This document shows positions 46,450 to 55,332 of a stretch of 64,000 nucleotides of DNA, piece by piece (positions within the stretch are counted from its first letter, which is position 1; every line of letters begins with the position of its first letter). Both the position numbers and the translations under genes were made by a program. This DNA is from a bacterium A37T11 (lineage in GTDB: Bacteria > Bacteroidota > Bacteroidia > Sphingobacteriales > Sphingobacteriaceae), in assembly GCA_900109895.1 (NCBI GenBank), contig FOBR01000014.1, forward strand, positions 1 to 64,000, written 5' to 3'. A model generated the notes under the pieces. The model did no database searches. It was not told where the DNA came from and saw only the letters and a list, made by a program, of their open reading frames with translations.

Positions 46450-46632
46450 TTACTTTCTGCATAAATTAATATGGCAGAAAGGTATGTTATCAGAGATTTT
46501 GGCCTCTTTCAACCAAACCTTCAGCATAGCCCACGTGGCTACGGTGATTAACCCAACTACTGGGGAGGTGGATGCTAAGAGCAAACCAATTACTCCGTCA
46601 AGCAAATCTATTACAAAGGTACACATTCTCAT
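46450..46632 (-). CDS. Small hydrophobic protein, 60 aa
   Basis: Two hydrophobic stretches (LLDGVIGLLLASTSPVVGLI; VATWAMLKVWL) and a Cys-containing tail. It lies in the 420-bp gap between the divergent WYL and reverse transcriptase genes. Could be a membrane effector or a chance ORF; I recognise no family. Confidence 0.35.
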   Translation of the reverse strand: MRMCTFVIDLLDGVIGLLLASTSPVVGLITVATWAMLKVWLKEAKISDNIPFCHINLCRK

Positions 46633-46779
46633 TGAATTTATCTTATAATGGTGAAGCTTATTTTCTTTATCAAATAATAGTGCGACTCAGAATATCTGGG
46701 TAATGGCCTTAACCATATAGGTGGTATGTCTCCAATGATTCCGTAGCACCGTAATCTGCAGGGTTTATTTATTTTGAAT

Positions 46780-48375
46780 ATGAAACAACACAAGCATGAA
46801 TTTGAATATTCTTGGTTAAAAAACAGAGGGTACTTACATCTAACCAATCAGCTTGATCTAAAACACGATAAAAGCAAGATAATTTCAATGGTTCGAAACA
46901 AAGATTTCGTAGCTAGGTATGCATTTTATCCCCTCATTCATGCTGTTATTAAAGAGCGTAGGTTTAAGTTAAACCAAGTTCATCCTGAACGGGGAAAATG
47001 TCACTCTTTCAAAAAACCTGATGGCTCTGTCAAGCATAATTCGAAAAAGCGGCCATTACATTATGCAACACACCTAGATGCAATCATATTTGGTTATTAT
47101 TCCGAAATAATCATCGAGAAGTATGAAGAATATCTCAAAACTGTTCCTGGTTTATCTGAATGTATTACTGCATATCGACAAATTCCTACAGGAGTAGATG
47201 GAAAGAATAAAAGTACTATTCATTTCGCGCATGAATCAATTGAAGAAATAAAATCTCTGACAGCCGAAATGGAATGTGTCGTCTTAAAATTTGACATAAA
47301 GAGCTTTTTCAATGAGATTGACCATGATATGTTGAAGCGACAATGGGCTGATATTTTGGGAGAGTCTAGACTACCAGATGATCACTATAACGTTTTTAAG
47401 GGAGTGACTCGCTTCTCATACGTAATGCGGGATGATTTTCGAATTGATAAGAAATCACATGGAAGACGAGCCGGTTTTGATGAGCAAAAGCTATCGAAGC
47501 TCCGCAAGAAAAGAATCCACGCCTTTTTCGAATCACCCAAAGAATTCCGCGATGCTGTTAAATCGGGCGAATTAAAATTGCACAAGTTTCCATTTTGGAA
47601 AGATGGAAAGCCTGTAGGGTTTCCACAAGGGCTTCCTATCAGTGCAACTTTGGCAAATCTATACCTACTTAAATTTGATGAAGACATCTTTCAAAATATT
47701 GTCAAAATTCATGGAGGATTTTACCGACGGTATTCCGATGATATTATTGTATTATGCCGACCAGATGTTGCCGATTTTGTAGAAGATTATATTCGTAATG
47801 CTATACAAAAATGCAAAGTTGTAATTAGCGACGAAAAAACTGAGAGGTTCCTATTTAGATATGGAATATTGGCAAAAGGCGAACGAGTACTCCAATCGAT
47901 TAAGATCAAAAGTGACGGCACGCACCATATAGGCTATCCTTTTACTTATCTTGGTTTTGAATTTTACGGCGATAAAACGTTAATCAAGTCTGCGAATCTT
48001 GCGAAATTTTACCGGCGCATGATCCGCTCTACAAAGACCAAAGCAAAGCGCGCAGTTCAAGCTGCCAAGAAAATTCCAGGTCGACCATTGAAAATATATA
48101 GGAACCAATTGTACAGGTTATATGCGCGCTATCCACTTTCCGCAGGCCAACTTAGTACAAGAATAAAATTTTGGGCGAAAAATGCAAAAGGAGAGTATTT
48201 TTTCAAAACCAAGAGTCGATCAGCAAAGCATAACAGTAATTATTTGTCTTATGCACATCGCGCCAGCCAAACGATGAACGAACCTGCTATTCAAAAACAA
48301 ATAAACAAACATAAAAAGATACTTTTTTTCGCTATGAGTAAGCACATTAAGAGAGAGATTAATCGGAATTTGTAA
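46780..48375 (+). CDS. Reverse transcriptase of probable defence (DRT/UG) type
   Basis: About 531 residues. RT motifs: LKFDIKSFFNEIDHDML (catalytic Asp), GFPQGLPISATLANLYL, and FYRRYSDDIIVLC with YSDD in place of YADD, then FTYLGFEFYG. N-terminal YPLIHAVIKERR and RPLHYATHLDAIIFGYY. There is no group II intron maturase domain and no adjacent retron msr-msd that I can see, so a stand-alone defence RT (unknown group/DRT) is most likely. Start at ATG 46780; TTG at 46774 is possible. Surrounded by AbiH, WYL and TIR genes. Confidence 0.75.
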   Translation: MKQHKHEFEYSWLKNRGYLHLTNQLDLKHDKSKIISMVRNKDFVARYAFYPLIHAVIKERRFKLNQVHPERGKCHSFKKPDGSVKHNSKKRPLHYATHLDAIIFGYYSEIIIEKYEEYLKTVPGLSECITAYRQIPTGVDGKNKSTIHFAHESIEEIKSLTAEMECVVLKFDIKSFFNEIDHDMLKRQWADILGESRLPDDHYNVFKGVTRFSYVMRDDFRIDKKSHGRRAGFDEQKLSKLRKKRIHAFFESPKEFRDAVKSGELKLHKFPFWKDGKPVGFPQGLPISATLANLYLLKFDEDIFQNIVKIHGGFYRRYSDDIIVLCRPDVADFVEDYIRNAIQKCKVVISDEKTERFLFRYGILAKGERVLQSIKIKSDGTHHIGYPFTYLGFEFYGDKTLIKSANLAKFYRRMIRSTKTKAKRAVQAAKKIPGRPLKIYRNQLYRLYARYPLSAGQLSTRIKFWAKNAKGEYFFKTKSRSAKHNSNYLSYAHRASQTMNEPAIQKQINKHKKILFFAMSKHIKREINRNL

Positions 48376-48446
48376 GCGATTCCAATTAATTAATTTGATT
48401 CTCCTCTTGCGAAATGGATTGGCCATTAGAAAATGTTGATGCCCCT

Positions 48447-49142
48447 TTATAATGGATTTACCAACTCCGCTAACTTAGCAGCAACGTCTACCATTGATTC
48501 CTCTATAGTACTTAAACCACTTCTTGAGCCAAGTAAAGGACTTACCTCACGTAAATCTTCAAAAGTTGTGTTGTGAACGATTGGAACAAGCAAATCACGA
48601 GCCAGGAGAGCAGAAAGTTCTTTGTCAGCGATACCTTCACCTTTAATGCGTTTAAGAAAAGAAGGTGTTACCAATACGATACCCACGCGAGACTTGGCTA
48701 AGCCTTTATCTATTTCACGTAGTAAAGATGATCCCAGCAAAACATCTTTTTCACTAAACCAAACCGTGATACCCTTTGATTCAAGTAAATCGTGTAGCTC
48801 TTTGGCAGAATCCTTCCGATCATCCCAAGCATGGCAAAGAAAAACATCCCGAAGTTCAGGTAATGAGGATCGCTTCTCTACATTCTCGCGGACGGGTGTT
48901 AAGGTTCTAATTTCTGCTGGTGTGTAAAGAATTGATGAACCTGCTGAAGACCAACGTGCTTTGGTTCTAGTTTGTCCGCCACTGCTGCTAAGACTTCCCG
49001 AACTGTTTGAGAATGGAGAATAAGATGTGGAATAAGGAGAAAACGGACTGTAACTGCGATTATAACGACTACCACATGCAGGGCAGTTTGCCGCTGCACT
49101 TGCTGTTCGATGACCATTAATTGGCGCTGTACATCTTGCCAT
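48447..49142 (-). CDS. TIR-domain effector with N-terminal zinc ribbon
   Basis: A 231-residue protein. N-terminal C..P..GH...CPACG zinc-ribbon-like motif, a Ser/Tyr-rich linker (about 28-60), then a TIR domain from about residue 97: DVFLCHAWDDRKDSAKELHD, VWFSEKDVLLGSSLLREID, SRVGIVLVTPSF and ADKELSALL with the probable catalytic Glu. TIR domains cut NAD+ or make signal nucleotides in phage defence. Convergent with the reverse transcriptase. Confidence 0.8.
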   Translation of the reverse strand: MARCTAPINGHRTASAAANCPACGSRYNRSYSPFSPYSTSYSPFSNSSGSLSSSGGQTRTKARWSSAGSSILYTPAEIRTLTPVRENVEKRSSLPELRDVFLCHAWDDRKDSAKELHDLLESKGITVWFSEKDVLLGSSLLREIDKGLAKSRVGIVLVTPSFLKRIKGEGIADKELSALLARDLLVPIVHNTTFEDLREVSPLLGSRSGLSTIEESMVDVAAKLAELVNPL

Positions 49143-49405
49143 ATTTTTATATTTTATTTGGAATGATAATTTTAATGAATTCTTTATGTTGATAATTATT
49201 GTGAATAGCTATATCTCAATAATGTGTCCCAGCTCGATGCTTTTACCGAGCTTGTAAGCAACAACAAGCTAATCCCTACAAACAACAGCAATGATCTAAT
49301 CATGGATAAGGTATTTGTTTATATCGGTTAATCTTAACGTAAATTTATATCAATCCAAATGCTTTTTATTTTCAGCTTATTATCTGCGTTTAAAGGTAAA
49401 AATAC

Positions 49406-49453
49406 AAATGCTTATTTGCAAAAAAAATTTTCATTTTTTGCAAATAAGCATTT
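49406..49453. repeat. Perfect 20-bp inverted repeat
   Basis: AAATGCTTATTTGCAAAAAA and its exact complement at 49434-49453 around an 8-nt spacer. It may be a terminator for the TIR operon upstream region or a mobile-element relic. Confidence 0.6.
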
Positions 49454-49520
49454 TTTGGTGGTGAACAGGCCAATTTCTGTGGCGAAATGAAAAAATGCTT
49501 GTGACAAGCGCGGATATACG

Positions 49521-49583
49521 GGTTTTACTTCTTCCATGAAGCAAATGTATAGATCGGGTGTGTGGATACCTTACGGGAAACCG
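49521..49583 (+). repeat. 63-bp direct repeat, copy 1
   Basis: Matches 54025-54087 at the same length with a few substitutions; both share CCATGAAGCAAATGTATAGA. The pair brackets 4.5 kb of RHS, TA and IS relics. Confidence 0.7.
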
Positions 49584-49714
49584 GAAAGAAAAACGCATTG
49601 CTGCCGCTGTCAATAGGGAGATTTATTTATAGAGTAAGGGCGAAATGACTTTGGTGATATCTTTAAAGGTGTATATTTGAGATCTGGATTCATTATAAAG
49701 ATTCAATACGATAG

Positions 49715-50136
49715 ATGACTTACCGCATAAAATTTTTATATAGGCTTACCGTAGTGTTAGGTATCTTCTTAAGTCCGAATGCCATGGGTCAGACTACAGA
49801 CACGCTGATCTGGTCACCTACGGTCGGGAAGGATTTGGAAAAAGCGGAATAGATACCACTCACATCAGCATTACCAGTGAAGTGACCGATTTGCAAACGG
49901 GTCTCAAACAGTTAAATTTTGACGGCGACTATTTCCTTGTGGCCCATTCATTGGGAGGAAATTATGCCATGAAATTTATTTCGAATGCTCCGGATAAGGT
50001 TAAGGGTGCTGTTTTTATTGACATCGTCAGTCCGTATTTCATGACTGCGCAACGCGCAACGCAGACTAAACAAAGTTTTATGGATAGCTTAGCATCGATT
50101 AAAAAGGAAAGTATTGGGTTTTACTGCCCGGCATAG
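49715..50136 (+). pseudogene. Broken alpha/beta-hydrolase gene
   Basis: A signal peptide start (MTYRIKFLYRL...NAMGQ) ends at a stop near 49850. In another frame VTYGREGFGKSGID and then LVAHSLGGNYAMKFI (nucleophile elbow G-x-S-x-G type, HSLGG) and GAVFIDIV are alpha/beta-hydrolase. The N-terminal third is deleted or frameshifted and the C-terminus with the catalytic His is missing. Confidence 0.7.
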
Positions 50137-50176
50137 GTTTTTCATAACCAGTAACCTTTTAAAGGCACTTTTATTG

Positions 50177-50377
50177 CTATATCAACTTCTTAAGCTCGTT
50201 AATTACTATTAATATCCCAAACAATGCTAAAACTGCAGAACCAAGAAAAACTCTCAGTTTAGTAACAAATAGCATATCACTAGTTTTATATTTATAAAAC
50301 TTATGCTTTATCATCATAATCACACCTACAAATAAGGAGACAACTCCTATAACGAAAAATGTAATATTCTTAATCAA
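50177..50377 (-). CDS. Small two-TM protein, possible immunity protein
   Basis: 66 residues with two hydrophobic segments (ITFFVIGVVSLFVGVIMMI; VFLGSAVLALFGILIVI). It starts at TTG overlapping the TGA of the RHS tail at 50374 (TTGA), the usual coupling of a polymorphic toxin with its immunity gene. Function is inferred from position. Confidence 0.5.
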   Translation of the reverse strand: MIKNITFFVIGVVSLFVGVIMMIKHKFYKYKTSDMLFVTKLRVFLGSAVLALFGILIVINELKKLI

Positions 50378-51075
50378 TTTTTCTTTTTCATAAGATCCTG
50401 AGATAATTTTTCTGCTACTTTACCTCCTATTACAGTTGTACCTTGAATAATAGACTCAGAAACAATATTCGCACCCGATGCAACAGCTGTATTCTCCGCC
50501 ATCGGATCCACGCATTCCACCTCCCAATCACCAGATCATATGACCTTGCACCGTAGTCATAAAGATTACTGCCATCTTGCAGTTCTTTACCAACGCCTGT
50601 ACGCCTCAGGCGGATAAAAGTAGCGGTTCTTGGGCGTAGTTACAACACCCTGGCCGTAACTTAAGCCAAATGGATAATAATTGCTTACAAACTTGGACGT
50701 AGTTTGGCTGTTAGCTGCAAATCCAGATCTTGTGTTGCCCAAGTGATCTTTCAGGAAGTATTCATAGGCATAGCCGTTACTGGTGGTATTGACCGCCCTT
50801 CCTTCCTCTGTCTGAATAATGTTCAGTTTGGTGTCTTCCCACTCAATGCCGTCAATGTAATCGGTGGCTGTTGTACCAAACACCGTTCTTAGCTTCCTGC
50901 CAGAGGCATCATAGGTATAGGTCAGCTAGCTGCCCTGCCGGGGTTTTGACAATCCGTGGTAGGTTGATGGCATTGTAGGTAATCGTATCCAGGTTATTGC
51001 CGTCATAGGTATAGTTCACCGTACCTGGGGGGTGATAGCCCGCCATTTCCCGGTAGCTGCTACCACTGAGACATC
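50374..51075 (-). pseudogene. RHS repeat-associated core, tail 1 (frameshifted)
   Basis: Pieces in several frames: TVNYTYDGNNLDTITYNA, then FLKDHLGNTRSGF and YYPFGLSYGQGV, then LYDYGARSYDLVIGRWN and, after a 1-nt slip, VDPMAEN followed by a short C-terminal tail. This is the conserved end of an RHS polymorphic-toxin protein with at least two frameshifts and a small insertion around 50595. The tail is too short for a known toxin domain. A second such tail lies at 52523-53130. Confidence 0.75.
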
Positions 51076-51201
51076 AATATCCCGGAACCCGGATAGGCAA
51101 AGAGCTCTTTATAATGAAAGAACAGGTTTAACCTTAAAAACGAAATAAAGGTTAAAGAAATAAAGCCTCGGCGAGGGTATTGTTTTGTAAAACTATTTAT
51201 G

Positions 51202-51209
51202 TACATTTG
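51202..51209 (+). promoter_or_regulatory. -7 element of the PIN toxin-antitoxin operon
   Basis: TACATTTG, 5 bp before the ATG at 51215, with TTG 19 bp upstream. The whole 33 bp resembles the promoter at 55297-55328 of the RelE cassette. Confidence 0.6.
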
Positions 51210-51214
51210 TATTT

Positions 51215-51445
51215 ATGGCAACTGTAAAAATATCAAATTCATTGAATGAGCAACAATTGTTGATGCTTAAGTTGTTCAAAAAACCCCTTCCTGAAGAAGA
51301 TTTTCAGCAATTAAGGCGCCTTGCCGTCAAATTGCTCGGCCAGCAACTGGACAAAACCACCGAAGCTTGGGAAAATCAGCAACAAATCACTGCTGAACAT
51401 TACGAAACACTTAGTAAAGGCCATTTCCGCAGAAGTAGCAAGTAG
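51215..51445 (+). CDS. Antitoxin-like protein, 76 aa
   Basis: A small charged helical protein (LNEQQLLMLKLFKKPLPEEDFQQLRRLAVKLLGQQLDK) directly upstream of a PIN-domain gene, 5 bp apart. This is the usual antitoxin position and size. No known DNA-binding fold is obvious. The near-leaderless promoter lies immediately upstream. Confidence 0.7.
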   Translation: MATVKISNSLNEQQLLMLKLFKKPLPEEDFQQLRRLAVKLLGQQLDKTTEAWENQQQITAEHYETLSKGHFRRSSK

Positions 51446-51450
51446 CTATT

Positions 51451-51867
51451 ATGAAAATAGTCATGGACTCTAATGTCCTGGTATCTATTATAGGAAAAAA
51501 AAGCAGGCTGCGGCCAATCTGGGATGCTTTTATAGCGGGGCATTATTCTATCGCCGTTTCTGAAGACATCCTCAAAGAATATGAAGAGATTTTGCAAGAG
51601 CACTCCGCTCCCGGAGCGCATGAATATGTAATGGAAATCTTCACAGAAAGCCCCGATGTTTTTTTTCAAAACGTCTATTATAATTGGAACATCATACCTG
51701 CAGATGCTGATGACAATAAATTTTTTGATGTGGCAGTCGCTGCCAATGCCGATCTGATCGTGACCAATGACCGGCATTTTGATGCAGTCAAAAATCTAAC
51801 GTTCCCAAAGGTCAACATCGCCAGTGCTGACGATTTTTTAAGATACACACAAGGCCTGAATCTCTAA
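51451..51867 (+). CDS. PIN-domain toxin
   Basis: 138 residues of the PIN ribonuclease family often annotated as toxin component, PIN family. Acidic residues: Asp6 in KIVMDSNVLVS, Glu in the ILKEYEEIL helix, Asp-Asp in PADADDNKFFDVAVAA and Asp in IVTNDRHF, the metal site. Probably cleaves RNA when freed from the antitoxin encoded upstream. Complete. Confidence 0.88.
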   Translation: MKIVMDSNVLVSIIGKKSRLRPIWDAFIAGHYSIAVSEDILKEYEEILQEHSAPGAHEYVMEIFTESPDVFFQNVYYNWNIIPADADDNKFFDVAVAANADLIVTNDRHFDAVKNLTFPKVNIASADDFLRYTQGLNL

Positions 51868-51920
51868 TTATAGGCGCCAGACAGAGCTTTTCCGGCAGTT
51901 TTACCTGAAATAATCAAGAC

Positions 51921-52522
51921 TTAATCTGACAGTTACCTATAAATTAGTAACTTTAAGACAGATAAGTAATGTGACCACACAACAAAAAATCAATAAAAAC
52001 AAGTTTGGCGTACTGGAACTTGCGCAGCATTTAAAGAATGTATCGAAGGAATGTAAAGTAATGGGTTATTCCCGGGATAGTTTCTACAGATTAAGGGAGC
52101 TTTATGATCAGGATGGAGAATTCGCCTTACATGAGATATCCAGCAGAAACCCCATTCTTAAAAACCGGGTGGAGGAGCATGTTGAGAAAGCACAGTGGAA
52201 ATAGCAATTTTCCATCCGGCATTTGGACAGCTAAGAGCCAGTAAAGAACTTAAGAAAAAAGCAGCGGCCCAAGGAAGGAAAGAAGGCTGTAACCTTTGCC
52301 AAACTATATAACCGTAAGAACGCACTGGCAGCCGACATGCTGAATGACCGGGTGGTTCCTTTCTTTGGAAAAAAATGACCTGCGGTTGTTGCGTGTACTA
52401 ACCGACAGAGGCACGGAATACTGCGGAGCAAGGGAGCATCACGAATACCAGCTCTATCTGGCCATAGAAGACATCGATCATAGCAAGAAGAAGGCTAAGA
52501 GTACACAAACCAACGGAATATG
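51921..52522 (+). pseudogene. Truncated IS481 copy
   Basis: The right-hand IS end (TTAATCTGACAGTTACC...) and a transposase reading in fragments: [32 protein letters not shown], then [20 protein letters not shown] and AKSTQTNGIC, with stop codons and a large internal deletion. It stops at the IS-RHS junction near 52522; the left end is gone. A decayed relative of the intact element at 43841-45068. Confidence 0.85.
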
Positions 52523-53130
52523 CTGTATTTGTTATTTTTCCATCTTTATCCATTCTAAAAGTTGAATGATCACCCCCAGCTTCCGTATCTGGTTTTAAAT
52601 GATTGTCTCCTCGTCCTTCCACCATCGCTGGCGCCTTCGGAGTAGTTGTAGGGGTCTTGGTCACCGTTAAAGGATCAACAATATTAAGCTGGACCCTAGT
52701 ATTGTCCTGTGCGGCAATATTACTATTCTTATCATAATTATTAATCCCATTTTTTATCACCAAAGCTGTTGCGGTGGCAGTTACTGCTGTCACAACAACC
52801 CGCCTTGCTGTGATTGCTTCAAGTACTTCCAAAATAAGGTAACATACAGGGCAATTGCCATCCGGATCGGTCAGTTTAACTGGATTTTATTCCAAGTATA
52901 TGCATATGGGGATTTATTAACCTGATTTGGATGATCTGCTAGCTTATCAATAACTCCCCACCTCCCTATCACAGGGTTCCCGGGTCAAAGCCCGGGACAA
53001 GCTATACGATCTTGCACCGTAGTCATAAAGATTACTGCCATCCTGCAGTTCTTTACCGTTATAAAGGTAGCGGTTCTTGGGCGTAGTTACAACACCCTGG
53101 CCGAAACTTAAGCCAAATGGATAATAAAAC
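52523..53130 (-). pseudogene. RHS tail 2 with toxin-like C-terminus, cut by the IS relic
   Basis: Minus-strand pieces: NRYLYNGKELQDGSNLYDYGARSYS, VIGRWGVIDKLADHPNQVNKSPYAY, TDPDGNCPVC and finally EGRGDNHLKPDTEAGGDHSTF. GDHSTF with a following KDGKIT is found at the end of several RHS-type toxins. Frameshifts and the IS junction at 52522 inactivate it. The 5-prime part overlaps in content with tail 1. Confidence 0.7.
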
Positions 53131-53162
53131 CGGGAGATTATTTATAGGCTTACCGTAGTGCC

Positions 53163-53390
53163 ATTTACACCAAAGAAGAAAAGATAAGGCTGATGCAGCA
53201 ACTTCCTTTGCTCGCTGATCGACAAGGGACAGTAGAAATTTTGGAGCAGTTTTGGCCCGAAGAACTACAGGAAGTGCTTTCTGAACAGAAAGCGGTACCC
53301 CCACTCATTGCCTATGCAAAACTGATGACGAGTCTGGATAGCCGTAACCGGGAAACCGCTGAACGTATTAAAGCGCAATACCTGAACTAA
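53163..53390 (+). pseudogene. 5-prime-truncated small gene beside the AbiEii relic
   Basis: Reads YTKEEKIRLMQQLPLLADRQ... up to RNRETAERIKAQYLN. It is immediately upstream of a nucleotidyltransferase relic and is probably the partner gene. The start is missing in the repeat-scrambled DNA before it; an internal ATG at 53193 could still give 65 residues. Confidence 0.45.
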
Positions 53391-53391
53391 T

Positions 53392-53908
53392 ATGAACTTA
53401 CAATCTTCTTTTCTTTCTGTCCTTAATGATATAGAACCAGTATTGGTTCAATTTGGTATTGAGTACTTCCTGGTAGGAGCGGTGGCCCGCGATCTTCAAC
53501 TGGGTATGGGAGCGGAGTCTCCCCGGCGGACCCTGGACGTGGATATGGCTGTTCTGATCGACGAAGAAGCTAAGTATTATGCCCTTAAAGATGCGTTAAT
53601 TGCGACCTCAAAATTTCGCGCACACCCCAAGGAAGCGATAAAGCTATAATCAGTATGCCCGGGTGTTGGGCTGCGTGCCTGCCGATTTGGTATTTTCCTC
53701 ATCCATACCGGAAGACGATATCCGCATCCTGGCTACCAAAACGGCATATCCCCACAAAATTGTTTACCGCGGGCAGCGGCTGTTGGATGACGGTAGCAGG
53801 GTAAAGCTGTAACCCTACTCCATTTCCCTGAAAGAACCTATCGTTACCCCTGCGGACGCTATACGCATGGAAGCCCTGCTGGATGAGCTACTAGGTACGG
53901 GTTATTAA
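53392..53908 (+). pseudogene. AbiEii-like nucleotidyltransferase relic
   Basis: First 85 codons intact: VLVQFGIEYFLVGAVARDLQ and RRTLDVDMAVLI are the nucleotidyltransferase motif (G-x-x-A-R-D and D-x-D). After a frameshift at about 53640 the reading continues as VFSSIPEDDIRILATKTAYP and a last part ending in a stop at 53906-53908. A type IV toxin of the AbiEii family, now broken. Confidence 0.6.
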
Positions 53909-54024
53909 CGCAGTAAACACACTTTCTTCGCGCCGCAAGCGCCCCAAACTCCTACCCATGCGCCATGCACCGAAAACCGCGGAAAAATGGGTGGTGTATA
54001 AGGAGGATAGGTGAGTATTTTGAC

Positions 54025-54087
54025 GGTTTTACTGCTTCCATGAAGCAAATGTATAGATTGGGTTTGTGGATACCTTCATGGAAACCG
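54025..54087 (+). repeat. 63-bp direct repeat, copy 2
   Basis: See 49521-49583. This copy follows the AbiEii relic. Confidence 0.7.
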
Positions 54088-54171
54088 TAAGTCAGGAAAA
54101 AAAGAAGGTATATTGTCGATTAAGCCGTTAAAATCTTAATAAAGCTTTAATAGCTGTAAGTACCCTTTGGG

Positions 54172-54384
54172 TTAGTCTTTTTCGAAGGTATTATCTTTAG
54201 GCAGCGTTTTAAGCAGTTCATTAGCTGGTACATCTTTGATTTCACCATCAATCTTCACAATGAGACTGCCACCGTTTGCGGCTGTTTCTTCAGCAAGTTT
54301 TCTTAGGGCCTTTTGCACGCCATAAATCAACTTATCCGAAAAGGACGTTCCAAGAGGGAAGGATGTGGAGTTATTCATTGCCAT
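54172..54384 (-). CDS. Small partner of the zeta-type toxin, 70 aa
   Basis: A short protein (DKLIYGVQKALRKLAEETAANGGSLIVKIDGEI) whose start overlaps the end of the zeta-like gene by 14 bp. This places it as second gene of a two-gene TA operon, an order seen in some zeta loci. No family known to me. Confidence 0.6.
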   Translation of the reverse strand: MAMNNSTSFPLGTSFSDKLIYGVQKALRKLAEETAANGGSLIVKIDGEIKDVPANELLKTLPKDNTFEKD

Positions 54385-55066
54385 CGTTTTGTTGCTGTAT
54401 TATAGACCAAATTTCGTTATTAATTATCATTTCTCCAAATTCGTCGTTTTTAGCGATAATTTCAGGCTTTAAATCCATGTTGTCTAATACAAACCACTTG
54501 TCACAGTAAGAAATATACAAATGTATCAAATTTTGTAAGCCTCGATAATAGCGTCTGATAACAACTTCATCCGGGATATGATGCCCGCCATGCGATACAC
54601 GTTTAGCTACCAATGTTACCTCATATCCTCTTTCCCTGGCTTCCTTAATCAAAGATACATAGCTGCGCGTAGCCAACGTAGTTTCAAATGCAAAATCAGC
54701 TTTTTCTTCCATTAGCTCACGGATACGTTTGAGCATGATCCGGCCGGCTTCTAAGGCAACACTTTCAGCATTAAAAGGAGAAATTCCTGCCGCGATGTTA
54801 TCCGCATTCACAAACTCCTTGCAATACCAAATTTCCGGCAAGACAGTATAACTGGCTGTGGTCTTCCCCGCGCCGTTGGGAAAGATCATACTTAACGAGC
54901 TTCTTTCTGTAAAAGTACAATATTTTAGGAACAGTTCAATTTTTTGATTGTTCGTGCGGATGGATATGGTGGAAAGGACTGGATCAGGTATGCCCCCGCC
55001 TGAATTCTCATTGGAAGGTATGTTTGTTGCTTCAGTGAAAAGACCGGCACAACGGAAAGTTGTCAT
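54371..55066 (-). CDS. Zeta-toxin-like kinase with altered N-terminus
   Basis: P-loop FPNGAGKTT (62-70; normally GPNGAGKTT), NADNIAAGISPF, FAFETTLATRSYVSLI and VSHGGHHIPDEVVIRRYYRGL fit zeta kinases, which phosphorylate UDP-GlcNAc. The first 60 residues do not look like the family. Between VTL and RVSHGGHH about 15 residues usual in the family seem absent, so it may be inactive. ORF intact, 231 codons; homologous sequence starts near residue 58. Confidence 0.7.
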   Translation of the reverse strand: MTTFRCAGLFTEATNIPSNENSGGGIPDPVLSTISIRTNNQKIELFLKYCTFTERSSLSMIFPNGAGKTTASYTVLPEIWYCKEFVNADNIAAGISPFNAESVALEAGRIMLKRIRELMEEKADFAFETTLATRSYVSLIKEARERGYEVTLVAKRVSHGGHHIPDEVVIRRYYRGLQNLIHLYISYCDKWFVLDNMDLKPEIIAKNDEFGEMIINNEIWSIIQQQNDGNE

Positions 55067-55320
55067 TGATGAGGGAGTAAATGGCAGAGTAAATGAGTTA
55101 TTGGCCTTAATAAGGGCCTATCCGTGAAAGGTTGGGTAAACAAACAACTGGGGCCATCCTCAAATGAAAAATAGCAGATGATAAATTTGCTTTTGTCCAA
55201 GTGGCGGCGAAAAAACAGCCTGGGTAGTACTTTGAACAGCTATTTAAGGGGGTTGGGTTGAAAAGGAGAGAAAAAATAAAACATCGACGTATGCGCATTG
55301 TTTTTGTGAAACTCTTTATT

Positions 55321-55328
55321 TATATTTG
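55321..55328 (+). promoter_or_regulatory. -7 element of the RelE-type operon
   Basis: TATATTTG, 4 bp before the ATG at 55333; TTG 20 bp upstream. Nearly the same 33 bp as at 51178-51209. Confidence 0.6.
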
Positions 55329-55332
55329 CATC

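Larger units (their letters stand above)
49143..49714. other. Intergenic stretch with a long inverted repeat and a duplicated 63-bp segment
   Basis: No gene recognised in about 570 bp. It holds the 20-bp inverted repeat at 49406-49453 and the 63-bp block at 49521-49583 that recurs at 54025-54087. Confidence 0.5.

Noticed and set aside
49143-54100. CRISPR array
   Set aside because: Repeats here are few, unevenly spaced and of different kinds; no regular repeat-spacer pattern and no cas genes.
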